Shown: positions 36,470-44,993, counted from the stretch's first letter. The stretch: DNA of 64,000 bases from Phycicoccus sp. Soil802 (GCF_001429605.1 NZ_LMSS01000001.1:125415-189414); one strand, 5' to 3'. Numbers and translations: made by a program. Notes: a model not told the origin generated them from the letters alone.

Positions 36470-36607
36470 ATGGCCAGAGACGATCGTCACGCCCGCGAAA
36501 CTCGTCGCACCTACCGCACCACTCCCGCCTGGCAGGACCTCGCGCTCTTGAGTCTCATCGTCGTGGTCGGGGTGGGAGTGTTCCTGACCTGGACGAAGTT
36601 CAGGTGA
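36470..36607 (+). CDS. Very small single-pass membrane protein (45 residues)
   Basis: AAGGAG (36456-36461) stands eight bases before ATG 36470. The frame encodes 45 residues: a charged N-terminus (MARDDRHARETRRTYRTTP) and one membrane helix (DLALLSLIVVVGVGVFLTWT), ending KFR. The strong ribosome site and clean topology (positive-inside) support a real gene. The function is unknown. Confidence 0.6.
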   Translation: MARDDRHARETRRTYRTTPAWQDLALLSLIVVVGVGVFLTWTKFR

Positions 36608-36846
36608 GCGGCCCACGGCGGTAATGGCCTCACCCGCGCCCGACTCCGCAGGAACATTCGAGTTTGAGCCAGCCTCTCCACGGGTAACGATGCAGGTACC
36701 GCGGCCTGAGGTTGAGGTTTCCGATCCCCCTCGTGCCCTCCCTCGGGTCGCGGCCTTGCAGGGGCTCCGCGGCCCGGGCGCAGGAGGGACACGATGCCCG
36801 GGTCGCGGTCCCGGCGCTAGGACGGGCACAGGTGGCCCGACGCAGA

Positions 36847-36898
36847 CGAGTCCGCCCGCGCTGCCGTTGGTGCAGTGATGGCAGCGCGAGCGGACTCG
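36847..36898. terminator. Long hairpin beyond the glnA 3' end
   Basis: Arms 36847-36865 and 36880-36898 pair over 19 positions with a single mismatch around a 14-base loop. Read from glnA (minus strand) it follows the triple 56-bp repeat, so it is a likely glnA terminator; it may also stop transcription from the small gene upstream. The rest of the 438-bp gap from 36608 shows no gene. Confidence 0.6.
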
Positions 36899-36908
36899 CT
36901 GGGCAGAT

Positions 36909-37056
36909 CTGGCTCGCTCGTTCCTCGCTCGGCTCAGATATCGCTGTGTCTTCTGTTCGACATCTGGCCTCGCTCGTTCCTCGCTCAGCTCAGATGTCGC
37001 TGTGTCTTCTGTTCGACATCTGGCCTCGCTCGTTCCTCGCTCAGCTCAGATGTCGA
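36909..37056. repeat. 56-bp tandem repeat extending from the glnA stop codon
   Basis: Two full copies (36909-36963 with one base missing, 36964-37019) and a partial third (37020-37056) run head to tail. The partial copy includes the last codons and stop of glnA. On the minus strand the ending CGACATCTGA recurs at 37055, 36999 and, with one change, 36943, spaced exactly 56 bp. Each unit also holds CGAGGAACGAGCGAG and an inverted CAGATGTCG, so each can fold. Confidence 0.92.
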
Positions 37057-38470
37057 AGTACATCTCGAACTCGTGCGGGTGCGGACGGAAGCGGATCGGG
37101 TCGACCTCGTTCTTGCGCTTCCACTCGATCCAGGTCTCGATGAGGTCCTTGGTGAACACGTCACCCTCGAGCAGGAACTCGTGGTCGGCCTCGAGGGCGT
37201 CGAGCACCTCGGGGAGCGAACCGGGGACCTGCGCGATCGCGTCGTGCTCCTCCGGCGGCAGCTCGTAGAGGTCCTTGTCCACCGGCTCCGGGGGCTCGAT
37301 CCGGTTCTTGATGCCGTCCAGGCCGGCCATCAGCATCGCCGAGAAGGCCAGGTACGGGTTGGCCGACGGGTCCGGCACGCGGAACTCGACGCGCTTGGCC
37401 TTCGGGTTGTCACCGGTGATCGGGATGCGGATGCAGGCCGAGCGGTTGCGCGCCGAGTAGACCAGGTTGACCGGGGCCTCGTAGCCGGGGACCAGGCGGT
37501 GGTAGGAGTTCACCGTCGGGTTGGTGAACGCGAGCAGCGCCGGGGCGTGCTTGAGCAGTCCACCGATGTACCAGCGGGCGATGTCCGACAGGCCGCCGTA
37601 GCCGCGCTCGTCGTAGAACAGCGGCTCGCCGTCCTTCCAGAGCGACTGGTGCGAGTGCATGCCCGAGCCGTTGTCACCGAAGATCGGCTTCGGCATGAAG
37701 GTGACGGTCTTGTCGCCCTTCCACGCCACGTTCTTGATGATGTACTTGAACTTCAGCACGTCGTCAGCAGCCTGCTTCAGCGCGTTGAAGCGGTAGTTGA
37801 TCTCCTGCTGACCGGCGGTGCCGACCTCGTGGTGGGCGCGCTCGACCGTGAGGCCGGCGTCCTGGAGGGCCAGCGTCATCTCGTCGCGCATGTCGGCGAA
37901 GTGGTCCACCGGCGGCACGGGGAAGTAGCCACCCTTGTAGCGGGTCTTGTAGCCCTTGTTGCCACCCTCCTCCTCGCGACCGGTGTTCCACGCGGCCTCG
38001 ACGGAGTCGATGAAGTAGTAGCTGGCGTTCTGCTTGGTCTCGAAGCGCACGTCGTCGAAGACGTAGAACTCGGCCTCCGCACCGAAGTACGCGGTGTCGG
38101 CGATGCCGGTCGACTTGAGGTACGCCTCGGCCTTGGCCGCGATGTTGCGCGGGTCGCGCGAGTACTCCTCGCCGGTGAACGGGTCGACGATGGAGAAGTT
38201 GAGGATGAGCGTCTTTTCCTTGCGGAACGGGTCGAGGTACGCGCTCGTGGGGTCCGGGATCAGCTTCATGTCGGACTCGTGGATCGCCTGGAAGCCGCGG
38301 ATCGACGACCCGTCGAACATCTGGCCTTCCTTGAAGAACTCCGCGTCGAGGCTCTTGGCCGGCACGTTGAAGTGCTGCATCACGCCGGGCAGGTCACAGA
38401 ACCGCACATCGACGAAGATGACGTCCTCGTCCTTGATGAACTTCAGGACCTCGTCAGCATTGCTGAACAA
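37046..38470 (-). CDS. glnA: Glutamine synthetase type I (GSI)
   Basis: The enzyme makes glutamine from glutamate, ammonia and ATP. The 474-residue product matches actinobacterial GlnA1 along its length: [66 protein letters not shown] and [10 protein letters not shown]. The adenylylation-site region [10 protein letters not shown] is present, so control by adenylyltransferase GlnE is expected. The start is an unusual TTG at 38470, supported by AGGAGG five bases upstream and by correct alignment of the N-terminus. A GlnR-type box lies upstream. The 3' end is part of a tandem repeat. Confidence 0.97.
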   Translation of the reverse strand: MFSNADEVLKFIKDEDVIFVDVRFCDLPGVMQHFNVPAKSLDAEFFKEGQMFDGSSIRGFQAIHESDMKLIPDPTSAYLDPFRKEKTLILNFSIVDPFTGEEYSRDPRNIAAKAEAYLKSTGIADTAYFGAEAEFYVFDDVRFETKQNASYYFIDSVEAAWNTGREEEGGNKGYKTRYKGGYFPVPPVDHFADMRDEMTLALQDAGLTVERAHHEVGTAGQQEINYRFNALKQAADDVLKFKYIIKNVAWKGDKTVTFMPKPIFGDNGSGMHSHQSLWKDGEPLFYDERGYGGLSDIARWYIGGLLKHAPALLAFTNPTVNSYHRLVPGYEAPVNLVYSARNRSACIRIPITGDNPKAKRVEFRVPDPSANPYLAFSAMLMAGLDGIKNRIEPPEPVDKDLYELPPEEHDAIAQVPGSLPEVLDALEADHEFLLEGDVFTKDLIETWIEWKRKNEVDPIRFRPHPHEFEMYFDI

Positions 38471-38545
38471 ACCAACCTCCTGTGGTGGGGCGGGCGAAAC
38501 CGCCCATGACTCAACTGGTGTCGCCGTCGACCCTAACGGGTGGGG

Positions 38546-38583
38546 ATTTCTCGCCCATGACCCGAATGTTTCACGGGTGTTAC
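38546..38583 (-). promoter_or_regulatory. GlnR-type nitrogen control box upstream of glnA
   Basis: Reading on the glnA strand from 38583, four half-sites are each separated by six bases: GTAAC, GAAAC, GTCAT and GAAAT. This matches the actinobacterial GlnR consensus of alternating GTnAC and GAAAC half-sites, with two perfect and two one-mismatch copies. It is centred about 94 bp before the glnA start and also lies upstream of the divergent RDD gene. The spacing match is what makes it convincing; binding is inferred. Confidence 0.65.
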
Positions 38584-38602
38584 GACGTGAGAGGCTGGCG
38601 CC

Positions 38603-39079
38603 GTGGTGGACCGCAAGGACCTCGGGTCCTGGCTCGAAGGCCCGGGTTCGCGCTCAGGCGCCTCCTCGGCATACCCCGGAGAGCGACTGGGTATGCCGCG
38701 CACCGGGCGCGGTTCGATCGCCCGGTTCGGGCGGCGCCTGGTCGGCGTCGTGATCGACTGGACCGCCTGCCAGCTCATCGCGGCAGCGTTGTTCGACGTG
38801 CCGCTGCCGTTCGCCGGCGTGGCCTCCGGCAACGACACCCTGATCCTGCTGGGCCTGTTCGCGCTCGAGCAGCTGCTGCTCGTGGGGACGGCGGGCTACA
38901 CGCTCGGCCACCGGGTCGTCGGCCTGCGCGTGCTGTCGCTCGACGGCCAGCGCGCGCGGCCGTTCCAGGTGCTGGTGCGCACCGTCCTGCTGTGCCTGTT
39001 CCTGCCGGCGATGTTCTGGGACAAGGACGGCCGCAGCCTGCACGACAAGGCCGCCGGCACCCTCATCGTCCGCACCTGA
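38603..39079 (+). CDS. RDD family membrane protein
   Basis: The 158-residue protein starts at GTG 38603 and is divergent from glnA. After a hydrophilic N-terminus it has the RDD-type segment [20 protein letters not shown] and two further helices, including [20 protein letters not shown] and [20 protein letters not shown], ending [11 protein letters not shown], all typical of the domain. An RDD gene beside glnA is a common actinobacterial arrangement; its function is unknown. The hydrophilic region is interrupted at 38667-38698 by two inverted GTATGCCG motifs. Confidence 0.85.
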   Translation: MVDRKDLGSWLEGPGSRSGASSAYPGERLGMPRTGRGSIARFGRRLVGVVIDWTACQLIAAALFDVPLPFAGVASGNDTLILLGLFALEQLLLVGTAGYTLGHRVVGLRVLSLDGQRARPFQVLVRTVLLCLFLPAMFWDKDGRSLHDKAAGTLIVRT

Positions 39080-39094
39080 GCGGCGCGGTCAGGG

Positions 39095-39700
39095 TCAGCG
39101 GCGGGTGAAGACGTCGCGGATCCGGCCGGTCGCGTCGGTGAGGATGTCGATGATCTCGCGACTCTGCTCACTGGTCAGCCCGTGCCGCTTCCACGCGGTG
39201 CGCGCCTCCGCGCGCAGCTCGGCCACCGCCTGCTCGAGGTCGCGGATCGCGCTGGGGTCACTGCCCTTCCACCCGTTCCACGACTCCTGCCCACCGACGG
39301 GAGTGGCGGTGCGGCGGGCCTCCTGCGCGGCGGCCCTGAGCTCGGCGCGCAGGTCCTTGGTCTGCCCACGCACGCGGGAGCGCACCTGCTCAGCGAGCTC
39401 ACGCACCGAGAGGTCGAGGTCGGACTCCAGGCTCGACAGCTCGTCCTGGCGGTCCCGCACCTCCTGGCGGCCGGCCTCGGTGATCCGGTAGATCGCCTTG
39501 CGTCCCTCCTCGGCCCGCTCGACCAGCCCTTCCTCCTCCAGCTTGGCCAGCCTCGGGTACACCGTGCCGGCGCTGGGGGAGTAGAGGCCGTTGAACCGGT
39601 GCTCGAGGTCCTGGATGACCTCGTAGCCGTGCCGCGGCCCCTCGTTGAGCAGCGCCAGCAGGTAGAGCCGGAGCTGGCCGTGCGCGAAGACCGGGCTCAT
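39095..39700 (-). CDS. PadR family transcriptional regulator
   Basis: The 201-residue protein has an N-terminal winged helix (RLYLLALLNEGPRHGYEVIQ, then PSAGTVYPRLAKLEEEGLVE), the PadR signature, and a helical C-terminal dimerisation part that is longer than usual, with a charged coiled coil. It begins at ATG 39700, which overlaps the stop of the DUF4097 gene (ATGA). PadR proteins repress their own operon and respond to ligands or envelope stress; the paired 16-bp repeats upstream of the operon are likely its operators. It ends close to the convergent RDD gene. Confidence 0.92.
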   Translation of the reverse strand: MSPVFAHGQLRLYLLALLNEGPRHGYEVIQDLEHRFNGLYSPSAGTVYPRLAKLEEEGLVERAEEGRKAIYRITEAGRQEVRDRQDELSSLESDLDLSVRELAEQVRSRVRGQTKDLRAELRAAAQEARRTATPVGGQESWNGWKGSDPSAIRDLEQAVAELRAEARTAWKRHGLTSEQSREIIDILTDATGRIRDVFTRR

Positions 39701-40536
39701 GCGGACGCCCCATCCGGCTGGGCAGCCACGGCGCTCTTGAGCACCACGACGTTCCCGGAGACGGCGTTGGCCTTGACGCGCAGGCTGCCGTCGCCGTCGG
39801 TGAGCCGGTTGCCTGCCGTGTAGGAGTGCTTGTGGATCGCGTGCCCGTCGATGACGACCTGCCCCGAGGCGGTGTTCGCGGTCACGTCGTAACCGCCGTG
39901 GGGTGCCCGCACCGTCACGTCGCCAGAGACGGAGGTCGACTTGATCGAGGCCGCGCTGTTGAGCAGGTCCAGCGCCACGTCGCCGCTCACCGTGCTGATG
40001 CTGACCTCGGGCACGTCGCTCTGCTGGGCGGTGACCGCCCCCGAGACCGAGTGCACCTTGAGCCGGCCGCGCACGTTGCCGCACTCGACCTCGCCGCTGA
40101 CCGTGTTGATGTCGACGTCGCCGACCACGTCGTCGATGGTGATCGACCCGGAGACGGTGTTGGCCTTGGCTCCGGCCCGCATGCCGGCCAGCAACCCGCT
40201 GGCGCTCACCGTGCTCACGGAGGTCTCGGCGTCCTCGGGGATCGAGATGCTCAGCGCGACCCGGTTGCGCTCGAGGCCCTCGAAGGCCTGCCGCACCCGG
40301 TCGAGGATCCGGGTCGAGTCGACGCCGTGGGTGATCTTGAGCTTCCACCCGTCCCAGGTGACCTTGACCGGCATACCCTCGATCTGGGCGATCTCGACGC
40401 GGGCGGTGGGGGAGTCGGTGTGCGTGACCACGTCGACGCGACCGCCGACGACGGCGACGCTGAGCCGCCCGACCTTCTCGCCGTCGCCGCCGATGTCGAG
40501 CACCCGGGGGGTGTCGATCGACCATTCCTCGCTCAT
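39697..40536 (-). CDS. DUF4097 beta-repeat protein
   Basis: The 279-residue product is a right-handed beta-helix-like protein built from repeated strands of the type V-N-T-V-S-G-x-V/I (for example ANTVSGSITIDDVVGDVDIN, TVSGEVECGN, HSVSGAVTA, TASGQVVIDG), the DUF4097/bactofilin-like adhesin pattern. There is no signal peptide. ATG 40536 with AGAGGA upstream was chosen over a further start ten codons earlier. It is co-transcribed with the PadR regulator, a recurrent pair in actinobacteria that may sense envelope state; the function is unknown. Confidence 0.85.
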   Translation of the reverse strand: MSEEWSIDTPRVLDIGGDGEKVGRLSVAVVGGRVDVVTHTDSPTARVEIAQIEGMPVKVTWDGWKLKITHGVDSTRILDRVRQAFEGLERNRVALSISIPEDAETSVSTVSASGLLAGMRAGAKANTVSGSITIDDVVGDVDINTVSGEVECGNVRGRLKVHSVSGAVTAQQSDVPEVSISTVSGDVALDLLNSAASIKSTSVSGDVTVRAPHGGYDVTANTASGQVVIDGHAIHKHSYTAGNRLTDGDGSLRVKANAVSGNVVVLKSAVAAQPDGASA

Positions 40537-40588
40537 GGGGTGTCCTCTCGCTGGCTGTGGTGTCACGGTGGGCCGTGATGGCCCAGAG

Positions 40589-40629
40589 TCACGCTATATC
40601 GCGTTGTCGAGATTCACGTTATATCGCGT
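40589..40629. promoter_or_regulatory. Paired 16-bp direct repeats, probable PadR operators
   Basis: Two 16-bp copies, one reading TCACGCTATATCGCGT (40589-40604) and one TCACGTTATATCGCGT (40614-40629), differ at one base and are 25 bp apart start to start. They stand 53 bp upstream of the DUF4097 start. The AT-rich TATATCGCG core contrasts with the GC-rich surroundings. Autoregulation by the adjacent PadR protein is inferred. The second copy runs into a GTATGCCG motif. Confidence 0.5.
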
Positions 40630-40680
40630 ATGCCGCGTCGCGCAACCCCTGCTCACGCGCGCGCTGCCAGACTGGTCACC

Positions 40681-41559
40681 GTGAGCCGCATCGCCCTCTG
40701 CACCTGGTCCGACCCGATGTACGACGACCCCGAGCCGCCGGCGATCGCCGACGAGCTGCGCGGCCTCGGTCACGACGCCGAGGTGGTCGTCTGGCACCAG
40801 CGTGGCGTCGACTGGGCGTCCTTCGACCTGGTCGTGATCCGCTCGACCTGGGACTACTTCGACCGTCTCGACGAGTACCTCGAGTGGGCGGACCACGTGG
40901 ACTCCGTGTCGCGGATCATCAACAGCCCCACAGTGATTCGCTGGAACTCCCACAAGGGCTACCTGCTCGAGCTAGGCGAGGCCGGCATCCCCGTCCTGCC
41001 CACCCTGGCCCTCGCCAGGGGAACGGCGGACCCCGTCGAGCGCATGGTGGCGACCGGCTGGGGCGAGGTGGTGATCAAGCCGGCGGTCGACGGCGGAGCC
41101 AGGGGCGCCCTCAAGGCGCCGGCCGGGTCGCCGGAGGCGGGCGCCCACCTGCTCGTCCTCGTCGAGGCGGGCGACACGATCGTCCAGCCGTATGCCGCGG
41201 GGGTGGAGGCGGGGGAGGTGTCGCTGTTCTTCTTCGGCGGCGAGCTGTCCCACGCCGTGCGCAAGGTGCCCAAGCCCGGCGACTACCGCGTGCAGGCCCT
41301 GCACGGCGGCTCGGAGGTGGCGCACACGCCGACCGAGGCCGAGCTCGACGTGGCCAGGAGGGCGATGGCCGGCGCCCCCGACGCGCTGGTCTACGCCCGG
41401 GTCGACCTGGTGGACGTCGACGGGCAGCCGACCCTGATGGAGCTCGAGCTCATCGAGCCCGACCTCTTCCTGCGGATGTCGCCGGGCTCGGTGACCCGGT
41501 TTGCGAGCGCCGTGGCGGCGGTGCTGGAGCCGGTCGACTCCCTCAAGGTCACGGAATGA
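40681..41559 (+). CDS. ATP-grasp superfamily protein (RimK/glutathione synthetase-like)
   Basis: The 292-residue protein starts at GTG 40681. It shows an N-terminal domain (RIALCTWSDPMYDDPEPPA, FDLVVIRSTWDYFDR), an ATP-grasp core (EVVIKPAVDGGARGALKAPA, IVQPYAAGVEAGEVSLFFFG) and the acidic Mg site near the end (YARVDLVDVDGQPTLMELEL, IEPDLFL). ATP-grasp enzymes join a carboxylate to an amine or thiol through an acylphosphate. Both substrates are unknown, and the gene has no obvious pathway neighbour; it ends just before the cellobiose-type operators. Confidence 0.82.
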   Translation: MSRIALCTWSDPMYDDPEPPAIADELRGLGHDAEVVVWHQRGVDWASFDLVVIRSTWDYFDRLDEYLEWADHVDSVSRIINSPTVIRWNSHKGYLLELGEAGIPVLPTLALARGTADPVERMVATGWGEVVIKPAVDGGARGALKAPAGSPEAGAHLLVLVEAGDTIVQPYAAGVEAGEVSLFFFGGELSHAVRKVPKPGDYRVQALHGGSEVAHTPTEAELDVARRAMAGAPDALVYARVDLVDVDGQPTLMELELIEPDLFLRMSPGSVTRFASAVAAVLEPVDSLKVTE

Positions 41560-41567
41560 TCACGAAA

Positions 41568-41581
41568 TGAGAACGCTCCCA
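41568..41581. promoter_or_regulatory. CebR-like operator 1
   Basis: TGAGAACGCTCCCA matches the Streptomyces CebR consensus TGGGAGCGCTCCCA at 12 of 14 positions. It lies 9 bp after the ATP-grasp stop, 83 bp before the binding-protein gene, and upstream of a TTGACC element at 41590-41595 that could be the -35 box. Confidence 0.6.
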
Positions 41582-41622
41582 CGGAACTCTTGACCCGGCA
41601 GCGGGCCGGGTCCCACGCTGTT

Positions 41623-41636
41623 CGGGAGCGCTCCCA
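41623..41636. promoter_or_regulatory. CebR-like operator 2
   Basis: CGGGAGCGCTCCCA matches the CebR consensus at 13 of 14 positions and contains the perfect 12-bp palindrome GGGAGCGCTCCC. It lies 27 bp before the binding-protein start, where a bound repressor would block transcription. The repressor encoded at the end of the same cluster is the obvious partner. Confidence 0.75.
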
Positions 41637-41663
41637 TCAGGGAGCCCGACGAAAGGTGCAACG

Positions 41664-42959
41664 GTGCACTCACGCTCTCGCTGGCTGGTTCCCGCAGCCG
41701 CAATGATCGCTACGGCCGCCCTCACCGCCGCCTGCGGTGGCGACAACGGCGGCTCCACCTCATCCGGCGAGAAGGTCACGCTGCGGGTGAGCACGTTCGG
41801 CAAGTTCGGCTACACGGACCTGTACACGCAGTACATGAAGGACCACCCGAACGTCACGGTCGTCGAGACCGCCGAGGGCGACCTCGGCAAGTACAACACC
41901 CAGCTGATCCAGCGGATCGCGGCCGGGTCCGGCGCCGGCGACGTCGTGGCCATCGAGGAGGGCCAGGTCGTCAACTTCCTCCAGAGCGCCGACAAGTTCG
42001 TGAACCTGCAGCAGTACGGCAGCAACGAGCTCAAGGACAACTGGCTCCCGTGGAAGTACGCCAACGCCACGACCGCCGACGGCAAGACCACCATCGGGCT
42101 CGGCACCGATGTCGGCGGCCTGGCCATGTGCTACCGCAAGGACCTGTTCGAGAAGGCCGGCCTCCCCACCGACCGCGTCGAGGTCGGCAAGCTGTGGCCC
42201 ACGTGGGACGAGTACATCGCCACCGGGCAGAAGTACCAGGCCGGGATCAAGGACGCGAAGTCGCACTTCGTCGACAGCGCCACCAACACCTACAACTCCA
42301 TCCTCATGCAGTCGGGTGACCACACCTACTTCGACCGCAGCGACAAGCTGGTCATCGACAGCAACCCCGCGGTCAAGTCGGCCTGGGACGAGTCGCTGAA
42401 GATGGTCGAGACCGGACTCTCGGCGAAGCTCAAGGCCTTCTCGCCGGAGTGGAACGCCGGGTTCAAGAACGGCTCGTTCGCCACGCTCGCCTGCCCCGCG
42501 TGGATGACCGGCTACATCAAGGACCAGGCCGGTGCCGCGAACTCCGGGAAGTGGGACATCACCACGATCCCCGGCGGTGGCGGCAACTGGGGCGGCTCCT
42601 GGCTCGGCGTGCCGACCCAGAGCAAGCACCAGAAGGAAGCCGTCGAGCTCGCCAAGTTCCTCACGACCGGCCAGAGCCAGCTCGCGGCGTTCAAGGCGGC
42701 GGGGAACCTCCCGTCCAACCCCAAGCTCTACACCGAGGCGGCCCTCAAGGACGCCAAGAACGACTACTTCAACAACGCCCCCGTCGGTGAGCTGTTCGTT
42801 GCCGGCGCGGCCAACCTGAAGCCGGTCTACCTTGGGGCCAAGAACCAGCCGGTCCGGGACGCCGTGGAGAACACCCTGCGCGCCGTCGAGGGCGGACAAC
42901 GCACGGCGGCCGCAGGCTGGACCGAGGCCATCGCGGCCGCCCAGAAGGCGGCGAAGTAG
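41664..42959 (+). CDS. cebE: ABC transporter sugar-binding lipoprotein (CebE-like)
   Basis: The 431-residue extracytoplasmic binding protein has a type II signal peptide with lipobox LTAAC (Cys24), followed by a Gly/Ser linker and a COG1653-type sugar-binding fold (DVVAIEEGQVVNFLQSADKF, WMTGYIKDQAG). It is anchored by lipid after LspA cleavage and feeds the two permeases encoded downstream. The gene order binding protein-permease-permease-GH1 beta-glucosidase-LacI regulator is that of the Streptomyces cellobiose/cellotriose system, so cello-oligosaccharides are the likely substrate; this is inference from context. No ATPase gene is present, as in that system, where a shared MsiK ATPase serves several transporters. 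The start is GTG 41664. Confidence 0.88.
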   Translation: MHSRSRWLVPAAAMIATAALTAACGGDNGGSTSSGEKVTLRVSTFGKFGYTDLYTQYMKDHPNVTVVETAEGDLGKYNTQLIQRIAAGSGAGDVVAIEEGQVVNFLQSADKFVNLQQYGSNELKDNWLPWKYANATTADGKTTIGLGTDVGGLAMCYRKDLFEKAGLPTDRVEVGKLWPTWDEYIATGQKYQAGIKDAKSHFVDSATNTYNSILMQSGDHTYFDRSDKLVIDSNPAVKSAWDESLKMVETGLSAKLKAFSPEWNAGFKNGSFATLACPAWMTGYIKDQAGAANSGKWDITTIPGGGGNWGGSWLGVPTQSKHQKEAVELAKFLTTGQSQLAAFKAAGNLPSNPKLYTEAALKDAKNDYFNNAPVGELFVAGAANLKPVYLGAKNQPVRDAVENTLRAVEGGQRTAAAGWTEAIAAAQKAAK

Positions 42960-42985
42960 CCGCACGCCCGCGGCATACCCCAGCT

Positions 42986-43027
42986 GCGGTCGGGTGCCGG
43001 CGCTCTCGCGAGCCGGCACCCGACCGC
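42986..43027 (+). terminator. Intercistronic hairpin between the binding-protein and permease genes
   Basis: A perfect 16-bp stem (42986-43001 with 43012-43027, 10-base loop) stands 26 bp after the binding-protein stop. In ABC operons such hairpins keep the binding-protein message more abundant than the permease message by partial termination or by blocking decay. A GTATGCCG motif (reverse) lies at 42971-42978. Confidence 0.6.
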
Positions 43028-43090
43028 CACCACCCAGCACCACCAACGACCTGCCACAGCACCACCGCCCCACCCACCCGAGGGAGATCC

Positions 43091-44050
43091 GTGACCACCA
43101 CGACGCCCGAGAAGGTCGCCGGCGCAGCCCCGCCGGCGACCGGCTGGCGGCAACGGCTCCGGCGAGCCGACACCCGTCTGTCGCCCTACGCGATGGTCTC
43201 GCCGTTCTTCATCCTGTTCGCGGTCTTCGGCCTGTTCCCGCTGGTCTACACGGCCTGGGTCTCGACCCACGACTGGAGCCTGCTCGCGGGTGACCAGGGC
43301 TGGCTGGGCCTCGGCAACTACCGCGAGCTGATGCAGGACAAGGACTTCTGGAACGCGATGCTCAACACCTTCGGGATGTTCGTCGTCGCCACCATCCCGC
43401 AGCTGGTCCTCGCGATGGTGCTGGCCCAGATGCTCAACTCGCGGCTGCGGGGAGCGACCTGGTGGCGGATGGGCATCCTGCTCCCGAACGTCACGTCGGT
43501 CGCCGCCGTCGGGATCATCTTCACGATGATGTTCAGCCGGGACTTCGGGCTGTTCAACTGGATCCTCGGCCACCTGGGGGTCGACCCGATCGCCTGGCAG
43601 GACCACCGCTGGTCGTCGTGGCTCGCCATCTCGACCATGGTCGACTGGCGCTGGACCGGCTACAACGCGCTGATCCTGCTGGCCGCGCTGCAGTCGGTGC
43701 CGACCGAGATCTACGAGGCGGCGCGCATCGACGGGGCCAACGGCTGGCGCACCTTCTGGTCGATCACGGTGCCGATGCTGCGCCCCACCCTCATCTTCGT
43801 GTCGGTGGTCGCCACCATCGGCGGCACCCAGCTGTTCACCGAGCCCCTGCTGTTCAACCCGGGGGCGAACTCCATCGGGGGCGGCACGACGGGGCAGTTC
43901 CAGACTGCCGCGATGTACCTCATCCAGCAGGCCTTCACCGGTCAGCGGTTCGGCTACGCGGCCACCATCGCGTGGGTGCTGTTCCTGTTCATCGCGGTCT
44001 TCTCGGCGGTCAACGTGCTGCTGCTGCGGCGCATCCGGTCGGCGGAGTGA
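43091..44050 (+). CDS. cebF: Sugar ABC transporter permease (CebF-like)
   Basis: The 319-residue MalF-type permease has about six membrane helices (SPFFILFAVFGLFPLVYTAW for the first). The conserved EAA loop that contacts the ATPase is IYEAARIDGANGWRTFWSIT. GTG 43091 has GGGAGAT upstream. It is followed by the second permease after 7 bp, and together they form the membrane channel of the cello-oligosaccharide-type transporter. Confidence 0.9.
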   Translation: MTTTTPEKVAGAAPPATGWRQRLRRADTRLSPYAMVSPFFILFAVFGLFPLVYTAWVSTHDWSLLAGDQGWLGLGNYRELMQDKDFWNAMLNTFGMFVVATIPQLVLAMVLAQMLNSRLRGATWWRMGILLPNVTSVAAVGIIFTMMFSRDFGLFNWILGHLGVDPIAWQDHRWSSWLAISTMVDWRWTGYNALILLAALQSVPTEIYEAARIDGANGWRTFWSITVPMLRPTLIFVSVVATIGGTQLFTEPLLFNPGANSIGGGTTGQFQTAAMYLIQQAFTGQRFGYAATIAWVLFLFIAVFSAVNVLLLRRIRSAE

Positions 44051-44057
44051 GGCGACG

Positions 44058-44993
44058 ATGACCCAGATCCAGCTCTCCGCCCCCGTGCCCCCGGTCGCCG
44101 TCCCCGTGGTCGAGGCGCCCAGCCCCCGGCGTCGTCGGTCCCTGGCCAGGCTGGCCGCCCAGAGCAGCGGTGCCACCCCGGCCAGCAAGCTCGTCTACCT
44201 CTGCCTGGCGATCTCGGTCCTGCTGTCCGCCGGACCGCTCTACTACATGGTCGTGATGGCCTCGCGGCCCAACAGCGACATCACCTCGGTGCCGCCGCCG
44301 CTCACCCCGGGGGACCAGCTCGGGACCAACATCTCGCGCGTCTTCGCCAACCAGGACGTCATCTTCGGGCAGGCGATGGTGAACTCGGTGCTGGTCGCCG
44401 GCGTCGCCACCATCTCGGTCGTGGTGCTCTCCGCACTGGCCGGGTTCGCGTTCGCGAAGCTGCGGTTCCGGGGACGGAATGCGTTGCTGCTCATCGTGAT
44501 CGGCACCATGATGGTCCCGGTCCAGCTCGGTCTCGTGCCGCTCTACATGCTGATGGGCAAGCTCGGCCTGGCCGGCACCCTGCCGTCGGCGCTGCTGCCG
44601 TTCCTCGTCAGCGGGTTCGGGGTCTTCATGATGCGGCAGTACGCCGCGCAGGCGATCCCGAACGAGCTCATCGAGGCGGCCCGGGTCGACGGGGCGTCGA
44701 CGTTCCGGATCTTCTTCTCGGTGGTCTTCCCGATCCTGCGGCCGGCCGCGGCGGTGCTGGGGCTGCTCACCTTCATGGAGCGCTGGAACGACTTCCTGTG
44801 GCCCTACCTGACCCTCGACGCCGAGCACCCGACGGTGCAGGTCGCGCTGTCCAGGCTCTCGGGCGGCTACTACACCGACCAGGCGCTGGTCATGGCCGGG
44901 ACCCTGCTCGGGACCCTGCCGCTCGTCATCGTGTTCATCGTGTTCGGCCGCCAGATCATCGGCGGCATCATGCAGGGCGGAGTCAAGGGATGA
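44058..44993 (+). CDS. cebG: Sugar ABC transporter permease (CebG-like)
   Basis: The 311-residue MalG-type permease has an extended cytoplasmic N-terminus of about 45 residues and six helices. Its EAA loop is [20 protein letters not shown], and the usual C-terminal segment [16 protein letters not shown] is present. Its stop overlaps the ATG of the beta-glucosidase gene, which couples import to hydrolysis. Confidence 0.9.
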   Translation: MTQIQLSAPVPPVAVPVVEAPSPRRRRSLARLAAQSSGATPASKLVYLCLAISVLLSAGPLYYMVVMASRPNSDITSVPPPLTPGDQLGTNISRVFANQDVIFGQAMVNSVLVAGVATISVVVLSALAGFAFAKLRFRGRNALLLIVIGTMMVPVQLGLVPLYMLMGKLGLAGTLPSALLPFLVSGFGVFMMRQYAAQAIPNELIEAARVDGASTFRIFFSVVFPILRPAAAVLGLLTFMERWNDFLWPYLTLDAEHPTVQVALSRLSGGYYTDQALVMAGTLLGTLPLVIVFIVFGRQIIGGIMQGGVKG

